From an uncultured Blautia sp. (GTDB taxonomy: Bacteria; Bacillota; Clostridia; Lachnospirales; Lachnospiraceae), in assembly GCA_900547685.1 (NCBI GenBank), contig URHS01000079.1, positions 1 through 5,574 on the forward strand: a stretch of 5,574 bases of DNA, read 5' to 3'. The notes below the pieces were generated by a model, which did not search any database, was not told where the DNA came from, and worked only from the letters and a program-made list of their open reading frames with translations. This document shows positions 1-5,560 of the stretch, in pieces. Made by a program: the position numbers and the translations under genes. How positions within the stretch are numbered: position 1 is the stretch's first letter; each line of letters begins with the position of its first letter.

Positions 1-23
1 ATCAGCATGAATAGCCAGTACTA

Positions 24-35
24 ATTTAGCTAAAT
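24..35. repeat. 12-bp perfect palindrome upstream of the lipoprotein promoter
   Basis: ATTTAGCTAAAT is its own reverse complement. It sits 27 bases upstream of the proposed -35 element of the lipoprotein gene, which is a possible operator position. It does not match the TACA/TGTA-type BlaI operator as I know it. In such A/T-rich DNA a palindrome of this size can arise by chance, so a regulatory role is only a suggestion. Confidence 0.3.
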
Positions 36-62
36 ATCGTTGATACAGTACACTAGTTTTAC

Positions 63-91
63 TTTACAGTGAAATAACAGAGAGATATAAT
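63..91 (+). promoter_or_regulatory. Sigma-A-type promoter of the lipoprotein gene
   Basis: The -35 element TTTACA (63-68) is separated by exactly 17 bp from a perfect -10 element TATAAT (86-91). Transcription would start near 98, giving a leader of about 30 nt before the gene at 130. The 9-mer TTACTTTAC occurs at 59-67, over the -35, and again at 100-108, at the expected start of transcription. This arrangement could suit a dimeric or looping regulator. The promoter assignment rests on consensus match and spacing only. Confidence 0.65.
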
Positions 92-129
92 TAAAACAGT
101 TACTTTACGGCTTGAAATAGGGGGACGAC

Positions 130-1266
130 ATGAAAAAGTTTTTAGGCATAATTGGTGTTTTGATTATTGTATTTTCATTAAGTGGATGTGGAAAATCATC
201 ATTTGATGGTAGTAGAATAGGGAATGATAGTCAGTTTGTTATGGAGTACAGAATTTTTAATACTACGGACGAACAATCATTATTGCTGGACGCAGGAGAT
301 ACCATTCGGGCGAAAGCAGTAGTTGACAGTGGGAGACTGTCAATAAAGATTCAAAAAGATAGTGATGCACCAATTTATGAAAACGATAATATAGTAACCT
401 CTGAAAGTTTTGACGTTGAAATTCAAGAGAGTGGAACATATAAGATTACAGTTACAGGAGAAAAAACAAAAGGTAGTGTAAGTTTTGAAAAAGTTGCCGG
501 AGAGGAAACAGAACGGAACGAAGTACAACAAGAAGTAAGTGAAAAGACGATTGATTTAAGTGAAGCATTTCAGGATATTAATGGCTGTGCTGTGATTTAT
601 TCGCCAGTACAAGAGGAATATTTATTTTTTAATGAAGATATGTGTAGACAAGAAGAATCACCTTATTCTACTTTTAAGATTATTTCAGCTTTATCAGGAT
701 TACAAAATGGTGTTATTGTTGATGAAACATCCACAATGGAATATGACGGAACGAACTATGGAAATTTAGACTGGAATGGGGATTTAACATTGGAGGAAGC
801 ATTTCAGAAATCATGTATATGGTATTTCCGAAAAGTAATAGATTCTGTTGGCAAAGATAAAATACAGGAAGAATTAAATGGATTACAGTATGGAAATTGC
901 GATATTTCGGAGTGGAATGGTAGCAATATTAATCCTATGGAAATGCTGAATGGGTTTTGGTTGAATTCGTCGTTGAGAATTTCGCCGCTAGAACAAGTAG
1001 AAGTTTTGAGTAGGATATTTGAGGGATATAGCGATTACGATAGTAGAAATATAGAGATTTTGAAAAGAATAATGCTAGTGGAAGAAACAGATTCTCAGAA
1101 AATCTATGGAAAAACAGGAAGTGGGAATGGAGAAGCATGGTTCGTTGGTTTTTCTGAATCAGATGGAGAACGGAGATACTTTGCTATATTCTTAAATGAT
1201 AGTGAACAAAGAGATCGGGTTTCTGGAAATAGAGCCAAAGAAATAGCTTTGGAGATTCTGAAATAA
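130..1266 (+). CDS. Lipoprotein with class D beta-lactamase / BlaR1-sensor-like domain
   Basis: Predicted lipid-anchored, extracytoplasmic penicillin-recognising protein of 378 aa. Residues 1-20 form a lipoprotein signal: two lysines, a hydrophobic core, and lipobox LSGC with Cys20 as the lipidated residue. Residues about 35-122 look like a small all-beta domain, followed by a charged linker (about 123-140). Residues about 145-378 match the serine penicillin-recognising fold: STFK at 180-183 (nucleophile Ser180, Lys183), SCI at 228-230, YGN at 254-256, FWLNSSLRISPLEQV at 277-291, KTG at 328-330 and WFVG at 337-340. The spacing and wording closely resemble the C-terminal sensor of BlaR1 and OXA enzymes. 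OXA enzymes have SxV and BlaR1 SxN at the second motif, so SCI is atypical. The transmembrane metalloprotease of BlaR1 is absent and no BlaI gene is in view. It could therefore be a beta-lactamase, a binding or decoy protein, or a small transpeptidase. The start is supported by AGGGGG at 119-124, 5 nt before ATG. Confidence 0.87.
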   Translation: MKKFLGIIGVLIIVFSLSGCGKSSFDGSRIGNDSQFVMEYRIFNTTDEQSLLLDAGDTIRAKAVVDSGRLSIKIQKDSDAPIYENDNIVTSESFDVEIQESGTYKITVTGEKTKGSVSFEKVAGEETERNEVQQEVSEKTIDLSEAFQDINGCAVIYSPVQEEYLFFNEDMCRQEESPYSTFKIISALSGLQNGVIVDETSTMEYDGTNYGNLDWNGDLTLEEAFQKSCIWYFRKVIDSVGKDKIQEELNGLQYGNCDISEWNGSNINPMEMLNGFWLNSSLRISPLEQVEVLSRIFEGYSDYDSRNIEILKRIMLVEETDSQKIYGKTGSGNGEAWFVGFSESDGERRYFAIFLNDSEQRDRVSGNRAKEIALEILK

Positions 1267-1383
1267 GTGGCTGTGCTTGTTGTGCTTTAGGAACTTTGAA
1301 AACCTTGTTTTTCTGCAAATATATTGCCTTATACTGAATAGGTGAAATGGATATTGATAATGCAGAGAATGTATGTTCTGAAA

Positions 1384-1403
1384 ATCTCATTTTTTCGTGA
1401 GAT
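1384..1403. repeat. Inverted repeat just upstream of the restriction-operon promoter
   Basis: ATCTCA (1384-1389) and TGAGAT (1398-1403) are perfect 6-bp inverted arms around an 8-nt loop. They end 4 bases before the proposed -35 element. A second short dyad, AGATCATCT (1400-1408), overlaps the right arm and touches the -35. These dyads are the best local candidates for an operator of the small regulator encoded next. The run of T lies in the loop rather than after the stem, so this does not look like a terminator for the upstream gene. Confidence 0.35.
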
Positions 1404-1407
1404 CATC

Positions 1408-1436
1408 TTGATATATAATTAAATATATGCTATTCT
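1408..1436 (+). promoter_or_regulatory. Extended -10 promoter of the restriction-modification operon
   Basis: TTGATA (1408-1413) and TATTCT (1431-1436) are separated by 17 bp, and TGC directly before the -10 (1428-1430) makes an extended -10 element. Between the two hexamers, ATATAT repeats at 1411-1416 and 1423-1428 as inverted arms. The promoter ends 43 nt upstream of the start codon of the Xre-type regulator. It is the only convincing promoter I see for the five genes that follow, which are tightly spaced. Confidence 0.65.
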
Positions 1437-1479
1437 GATTCAAGCCGATAACAAGTAGGGGATTGTTAGGAGAAATGAT

Positions 1480-1695
1480 ATGTCGGTATGCTATGATAAA
1501 TTATGGAAAATGCTAATAGATAAAAGAATGAACCGAACAGATTTAAAAGATATGGCAGGAATTAGTTTTAATGTCTTAGCAAAGATGGGAAAAGAAGAAA
1601 CGGTTTCGTTGGAGAGCTTGCATAAGATTTGTAAGGCATTAAATTGTAATATAGGAGATATTATGGAATTTTCAGATGATGAAGCCGATGCATAG
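1480..1695 (+). CDS. Small Xre/Cro-type helix-turn-helix regulator of the R-M operon
   Basis: A 71-aa protein that is essentially one Xre-family DNA-binding domain. Residues about 6-17 form the first helix. The helix-turn-helix covers about 19-36, with the turn at AGIS (26-29) and a recognition helix beginning at SFNVLAKM. Residues 44-63 contain the typical ending in which LHKICKALNCNIGDIME closes the fold. No other domain is present. A good site AGGAGA (1468-1473) lies 6 nt before ATG. The gene sits directly behind the promoter and 39 nt ahead of the cytosine methyltransferase. This is the position taken by controller (C) proteins in type II systems, so I infer that it times methyltransferase and nuclease expression. 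It belongs to a widespread Firmicute Xre group, and I cannot show that it is a true C protein: no classic C-box pair was found. Confidence 0.86.
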   Translation: MSVCYDKLWKMLIDKRMNRTDLKDMAGISFNVLAKMGKEETVSLESLHKICKALNCNIGDIMEFSDDEADA

Positions 1696-1749
1696 TAACG
1701 GTTAATGGATTATTGAAATGAAGGAGGACATGCTATGCGAAGACCGTTA
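1696..1749 (+). promoter_or_regulatory. Inverted repeat enclosing the methyltransferase ribosome binding site
   Basis: TAACGGT (1696-1702) is the exact reverse complement of ACCGTTA (1743-1749). Between the arms lie the near-perfect Shine-Dalgarno AAGGAGG (1721-1727) and the ATG at 1735. The left arm is also part of the dyad TAACGGTTA, and the right arm overlaps the 8-bp palindrome CGTTAACG (1745-1752). As RNA the arms could form a 7-bp stem with a 40-nt loop holding the start. As DNA the two dyads could be paired binding sites for the Xre protein. Both readings are inference. Confidence 0.35.
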
Positions 1750-2721
1750 ACGTGTGTTGAAATTTGTGCAGGAGTAGGTGGTCAGGCCCTTGGGCTTGCA
1801 CTGGCCGGATTCACTCATGTTGCACTTGTTGAATATGAAGCAGATTATTGTAAAACTTTGAAATTAAATCGGCCTGAATGGAATGTAATATGTGCAGATG
1901 TGCATGATTTTGATGGGAGACCTTATCGGGGAGTGGATTTGTTGGCGGGCGGTGTGCCTTGTCCTCCTTTTTCTATTGCAGGTAAGCAGTTAGGAAAAGA
2001 TGATGAACGAGATTTGTTCCCAGAAGCAATTCGATTGATTAAAGAAATAGAACCCAGAGCCGTAATGCTGGAAAATGTAAGAGGTTTTTTAGATGCAGGT
2101 TTTGATGAATATCGAAAACACATTCTTAAATCTATTGAAATGCTAGGATATGACGCACAAATTAAGTTGTTAAATGCTTCGGATTTTACTGTTCCGCAGC
2201 TTCGCCCTCGTGTAGTGATTGTTGCGATACGAAAAGATGAAAACATTTCTTTTTCATATCCAAAGGGAAAACCGGGATGTGCGCCTACTGTTGGTGAGAC
2301 ACTATATGATTTAATGGCAGAAAACAAATGGGAAGGGGCAAAACTCTGGGCGAAAAACGCAAATAAGATTGCACCAACTTTAGTAGGTGGTTCTAAAAAA
2401 CATGGAGGGCCTGATCTTGGGCCAGTGAGAGCAAGAAAAGCGTGGGCTGAACTCGGAGTAGATGGACGAGGGGTGGCTAATACAGCACCAGAGCCGGATT
2501 TTGAGGGAATGCCCCGTCTGACTAGCAGAATGATGGCAAGGATACAGGGCTTTCCTGATACATGGACATTTGGGAAAAAGAAAACTGCTGCATGCCGGAT
2601 GATTGGAAATGCGTTTCCACCGCCGGTAGCGCAAGCGGTAGGAGAAAAAATAAAGGAGTGTTTGGAATATGAATGCCTTAATAGCGAATGCGAGATTCCA
2701 CTTTCACGAGCGGTTGTTTGA
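1735..2721 (+). CDS. C5-cytosine DNA methyltransferase, predicted GCCGGC-specific
   Basis: Transfers a methyl group from S-adenosylmethionine to carbon 5 of cytosine and would protect host DNA from the nuclease encoded next. The 328 aa contain the C5 motifs in canonical order: motif I EICAGVGGQALG (9-20), motif IV GGVPCPPFS with catalytic Cys76, motif VI ENV (113-115), motif VIII QLRPR (155-159), the target-recognition region (about 168-258), motif IX RLTSRMMARIQGFPD (261-275) and motif X GNAFPPPVA (291-299). Motif IV reads PCP rather than the commoner PCQ, a known variant. Target-region wording such as GPDLGP and LGVDGRGVA recalls methyltransferases paired with NgoMIV/NaeI-type enzymes. The specificity is inferred from that resemblance and from the nuclease. 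The start follows AAGGAGG (1721-1727) with 7-nt spacing; an ATG at 1730 is out of frame. The last 53 nt overlap the nuclease gene. Local GC is visibly higher than in the downstream genes. Confidence 0.95.
   Translation: MRRPLTCVEICAGVGGQALGLALAGFTHVALVEYEADYCKTLKLNRPEWNVICADVHDFDGRPYRGVDLLAGGVPCPPFSIAGKQLGKDDERDLFPEAIRLIKEIEPRAVMLENVRGFLDAGFDEYRKHILKSIEMLGYDAQIKLLNASDFTVPQLRPRVVIVAIRKDENISFSYPKGKPGCAPTVGETLYDLMAENKWEGAKLWAKNANKIAPTLVGGSKKHGGPDLGPVRARKAWAELGVDGRGVANTAPEPDFEGMPRLTSRMMARIQGFPDTWTFGKKKTAACRMIGNAFPPPVAQAVGEKIKECLEYECLNSECEIPLSRAVV
2652..2658 (+). promoter_or_regulatory. Internal ribosome binding site for the nuclease
   Basis: AAAGGAG lies inside the methyltransferase gene, 10 nt before the ATG at 2669. 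It supports that start over later ones. Nuclease translation would begin before the methyltransferase stop at 2719-2721, so the two may be translationally coupled. Confidence 0.7.
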
Positions 2722-3544
2722 AACAAATACTTTGACATTGACTAAAGCAGGTGTGGCATCTAATGCAGATACCAGTAGCAGAGGTTCAAAAGCCATAGCG
2801 GGTAAAATTGTTGATATTTTGGTGGATGAGAATCATCATACAGTTAATACAGTTGATAAAATTTCTGGACAAACACTGGGAAAGCAGTTTGAATTATCGA
2901 CAATGGAATTTTTGCAGGAAACATTTCCGCATTTACAAAATCTTCGCCCTGGTCAATGGTCGATATTACAGCTTGGCAATAATAACAGACTTAAAACCAG
3001 TGATTTTGAGCAATACGAGCATTTAGCATATTTGAGCGCATTGACAGCAGAAAATGCACAATTAGCGGCTGCATTGGGAAACGATTATCTTGTTGCGCCA
3101 GATGTGGTTATTTATCGAGATCTTTATGAAGATAAAGAAATTAATGCGGAGCAGTACATAGTTGATGATGAAATCAGTAGAATGGCAGATATTAGGAAGT
3201 CTAATGGTGGAAAGCCCCTACTTCATGCCAGTGTGTCGGCAAAATATACAATGCGGAGTGACAGGGCGCAGAACAGCCGTACGGAAGCGTTGAATCTGAT
3301 TCGCAATAGAAAAGGGCATCTGCCACATATTGTTGTGGTAACAGCGGAACCGATGCCCAACCGATTAGCTTCATTAGCACTTGGAACTGGGGATATTGAT
3401 TGCGTATATCACTTTGCGCTTTATGAATTGATTCGTGCGGTAAAGGAAGTTGGTTCTGAAGATGCTGTTGAAATTTTGGAAACACTTGTACAGGGGAAGC
3501 GGTTGAAAGATATTTCAGATTTACCGTTAGACTTGGCTGTATAG
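2669..3544 (+). CDS. NgoMIV-family type II restriction endonuclease, predicted G^CCGGC
   Basis: A 291-aa homologue of NgoMIV, the GCCGGC-cutting tetrameric type IIF enzyme (about 286 aa). The start is favoured because the N-terminus lines up with NgoMIV as I remember it. Catalytic residues are all present: Glu75, Asp145 (PD), Ser190 and Lys192 (SAK), and Glu206, corresponding to NgoMIV E70, D140, S185, K187 and E201 at a constant offset of 5. The CCGG-reading RSDR motif is at 196-199. Gln68, Asp34 and Arg232 match the residues I recall contacting the outer G:C pair. The C-terminus GKRLKDISDLPLDLAV (276-291) is also family-like. The protein should cut as a tetramer bridging two sites, with Mg2+. 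It overlaps the methyltransferase by 53 nt in another frame. There is no sign of truncation, so it is probably active. NgoMIV numbering is from memory; the residues and spacing here are read directly. Confidence 0.92.
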   Translation: MNALIANARFHFHERLFETNTLTLTKAGVASNADTSSRGSKAIAGKIVDILVDENHHTVNTVDKISGQTLGKQFELSTMEFLQETFPHLQNLRPGQWSILQLGNNNRLKTSDFEQYEHLAYLSALTAENAQLAAALGNDYLVAPDVVIYRDLYEDKEINAEQYIVDDEISRMADIRKSNGGKPLLHASVSAKYTMRSDRAQNSRTEALNLIRNRKGHLPHIVVVTAEPMPNRLASLALGTGDIDCVYHFALYELIRAVKEVGSEDAVEILETLVQGKRLKDISDLPLDLAV

Positions 3545-3588
3545 ATTGTACTGTTAGATAGAAAATACTGAAGAAAGGATAAATAGGT

Positions 3589-4458
3589 ATGAATCCGTCT
3601 CCACTACGTTATCCAGGGGGCAAATACAAGATGTATGAATATGTTGCCCAACTAATACAAGAAAATAACTGTAATACTTACATTGAGCCATTTTGTGGTG
3701 GAGCAGCAGTTGCTTTAGAGTTATTATTCGATGGTGTTGTAAAAAAAATTATTATAAATGATTATGATTACACAATTTACTGTTTTTGGGATAGTGTATT
3801 ACATAGAACTGATGAATTTATTAAAATGGTTTTACAAGTAGATGTATCTATGGAGGAATGGTATAAACAGAAGGCTATTAGGGAAGATTTGGATAGTTAC
3901 AATAGTCTGGAAATAGGTTTTTCAACTTTCTTTCTTAATCGTACTAACAGGTCGGGAATTATTGACAAAGCAGGGCCGATAGGAGGATTTTCGCAACAAG
4001 GTGATTATCCCATTAATTGTAGATTTAATAAAGAGCGGTTAGTAGCACAGATTAAAAAGATTGGCGAAAAAAGAGATTCTATTAAGGTTTACAATCTAGA
4101 AGCGTTAGATTTTATAGATGATGTTATATTGAAAACTCGAAAGGCATTTATTTTTTTTGATCCTCCCTACTATGGAAAGGGACCTGGGTTGTATACAAAT
4201 TTTTATTGTCATGGAGACCATGCTAATTTGGCCCAAGCTATTTTAGAAAAATTAAAAAATAGGAAGTGGATTGTTACATATGACAATGTAAATGCTATTA
4301 AGAGTATGTATTCAAAAGTGAATAGTATTGAATTTGAATTGAAATATTCTCTACAAAGTAAGCGTTTCGGAAGTGAAGTAATGTTTTTTTCAAAACAAAT
4401 CCATAGACCAGAACAAGAGCAAAAGTATATAAAGACTATACAAAGTGAGGAATTCTAA
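3589..4458 (+). CDS. D12-class (Dam-like) DNA N6-adenine methyltransferase
   Basis: A 289-aa adenine methyltransferase of the alpha-type D12 family (the Dam/DpnM group), using S-adenosylmethionine to form N6-methyladenine. Domains appear in the expected order: motif X LRYPGGK (6-12), motif I EPFCGGAAV (33-41), FFLNRTNRSGI (114-124) in the target-recognition region, the catalytic DPPYY (191-195), and a C-terminal strand region ending near 270. The last 20 residues are polar. Length is normal for the family and no motif is missing. The recognition sequence cannot be read from the protein; GATC is common in the family but not the only possibility. The start is supported by GAAAGGA (3573-3579), 9 nt before ATG. 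It lies 44 nt after the nuclease and 1 nt before the ParB-like gene. Its partner is therefore probably the ParB-like protein rather than the cytosine system. It is much more A/T-rich than the upstream methyltransferase, which hints at a separate origin. Confidence 0.93.
   Translation: MNPSPLRYPGGKYKMYEYVAQLIQENNCNTYIEPFCGGAAVALELLFDGVVKKIIINDYDYTIYCFWDSVLHRTDEFIKMVLQVDVSMEEWYKQKAIREDLDSYNSLEIGFSTFFLNRTNRSGIIDKAGPIGGFSQQGDYPINCRFNKERLVAQIKKIGEKRDSIKVYNLEALDFIDDVILKTRKAFIFFDPPYYGKGPGLYTNFYCHGDHANLAQAILEKLKNRKWIVTYDNVNAIKSMYSKVNSIEFELKYSLQSKRFGSEVMFFSKQIHRPEQEQKYIKTIQSEEF
4447..4450 (+). promoter_or_regulatory. Ribosome binding site that decides the ParB-like start
   Basis: GAGG lies 9 nt before the ATG at 4460, which follows the adenine methyltransferase stop (4456-4458) by one base. 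A GTG at 4445 is in frame and would add five residues, but it overlaps this site and lacks a good site of its own. ATG at 4460 is preferred. Confidence 0.6.
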
Positions 4459-4459
4459 G

Positions 4460-5554
4460 ATGGCAGGGAAAATTCAAAAGATAAAGATAGAAAAAATAAT
4501 TAATTGGTCTGAAAATCCTCGGCATGCTATTGGAAATAATGAGATGGATACATTGCAAAAGTTATTTGATGTGGTCGGTACGCAGTATATGCTTAATTTG
4601 GCAGAAGATATACAAGAACATGGACTTTTGGGAAACCAGCAAATTGTTGTGGTTTATTCGGAAAGTATTAAAAAGTATGTGGTTTATGAAGGGAATAGAA
4701 GAGTAGCTGCTATAAAATTGTTAATGAATCCAGAAGGATTTAATTTCTTAGATAAAGCCACTATTGATAAAGCTAAAAGAATAGCCAAGAATGCAGATAT
4801 TATAGATACAATAGAGTGCTATGTTACAGATGAAGATGAGGCCTTTTTCATTATGGAACGAGTACATTCTGGAGAAGATAAGGGGAGAGGAACAAAAGAA
4901 TGGGGTGCAAGAGAAAAAGATACTTTTCAAGTACGACGCAATAATGTTAAAAATCTTTCATATTTGATTGATTTTTACGTTCGAAAGTATTATGACGGAT
5001 TAGACATCACAACCATATTATCGTTTACAACTCTACAAAGAATATTTAATAATCGGGAGATACGAAAGACAATAGGTCTGGATATTACAAATGAGGATAC
5101 ATTCACTAGTGATAGAATAAAGTTAGTAATAGAAGCATCTAAATGGATTGTGAAAGAATCAGAAGAGTCCGGTGTTGCTGTGACACGATTGTTTAATAAA
5201 GCAAGAACTATAGAAGACAAGTTACTTCCGTGGATTCAAAAAAATATAAATGAAAATAATGCGGATAAATCTGATAAAACTGATGGTGCAGGTAAAGAAA
5301 AAGGGAACTCTGAGCAGAGTGATGTAGCGAAAGATTCTGGGAATGCCAATGATAATGGGCGACAGGACGAGACGGCTTATGGATACAATCTAGGTTCTGA
5401 AAAAACAGATACTCCTAAAACAGGCAATGAGAAAAAGGAAACAGAGGGAGAAAATAAGAATTCAAACAGAACGTCAAATACTAGTTCTGGAGGAAGTAAG
5501 AATTTACCATATTTTTTTCGTAACTGTTTAGGACCCCACTTTAGGTCCAGATGA
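4460..5554 (+). CDS. ParB/Srx-fold protein with EGNRR motif, possibly C-terminally truncated
   Basis: A 364-aa protein counted from ATG 4460. Residues 5-120 form a ParB N-terminal-like domain. It opens with IQKIKIEKIINWSENPR (5-21), continues with a stretch on alternatives (LAEDIQEHGLLGNQQIVV, 47-64), and carries the signature YEGNRRVAAIKLL at 76-88. ParB/sulfiredoxin-fold proteins bind and hydrolyse CTP or ATP, or act as nucleases; which applies here is not visible. Residues about 128-158 contain ERVHSGEDKGRGTKEWGARE, a conserved-looking block of ParB-like proteins from phage and defence loci. Residues 165-262 are mostly helical. Residues 263-347 are a low-complexity Asn/Lys/Glu/Ser/Asp linker. 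The protein then reads NLPYFF (348-353) and stops 11 residues later. A long flexible linker normally leads into another domain, so the abrupt end suggests truncation or frameshift. The gene directly follows the adenine methyltransferase and is presumably co-translated with it. It is too long and wrongly placed to be the chromosomal segregation ParB. Confidence 0.75.
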   Translation: MAGKIQKIKIEKIINWSENPRHAIGNNEMDTLQKLFDVVGTQYMLNLAEDIQEHGLLGNQQIVVVYSESIKKYVVYEGNRRVAAIKLLMNPEGFNFLDKATIDKAKRIAKNADIIDTIECYVTDEDEAFFIMERVHSGEDKGRGTKEWGAREKDTFQVRRNNVKNLSYLIDFYVRKYYDGLDITTILSFTTLQRIFNNREIRKTIGLDITNEDTFTSDRIKLVIEASKWIVKESEESGVAVTRLFNKARTIEDKLLPWIQKNINENNADKSDKTDGAGKEKGNSEQSDVAKDSGNANDNGRQDETAYGYNLGSEKTDTPKTGNEKKETEGENKNSNRTSNTSSGGSKNLPYFFRNCLGPHFRSR

Positions 5555-5560
5555 TTTTTT
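5531..5560 (+). terminator. Weak terminator-like hairpin at the end of the ParB-like gene
   Basis: GGACC (5531-5535) and GGTCC (5544-5548) can pair around an 8-nt loop. A run of six T follows at 5555-5560. The stem is only 5 bp and the T run begins 6 nt after it, so this is a poor intrinsic terminator. It lies within the last codons of the ParB-like gene and overlaps the possible frameshift point. Confidence 0.25.

Noticed and set aside
1..129. BlaI/MecI-type operator ahead of the BlaR1-like lipoprotein gene
   Set aside because: I looked for paired TACA/TGTA half-sites. TACA occurs several times but no convincing dyad with TGTA is present.
1271..1316. Terminator after the lipoprotein gene
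   Set aside because: TGTGCTT is repeated directly at 1272-1278 and 1281-1287 and T runs follow, but no stem with a trailing T run can be drawn.
1923..2738. 271-aa open frame on the minus strand across the cytosine methyltransferase
   Set aside because: It lies antisense to a gene with all C5 motifs in order, has no recognisable motif and no clear ribosome binding site, and is best explained as a shadow of the coding strand.
4445..4459. GTG at 4445 as start of the ParB-like gene
   Set aside because: It would overlap the likely Shine-Dalgarno GAGG (4447-4450); ATG at 4460 has proper spacing and directly follows the upstream stop.
4460..5554. Chromosome- or plasmid-partitioning ParB
   Set aside because: Only the N-terminal-like domain and EGNRR motif are shared. 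There is no ParA neighbour, no evident parS palindrome and no usual central helix-turn-helix, and the gene follows a methyltransferase.
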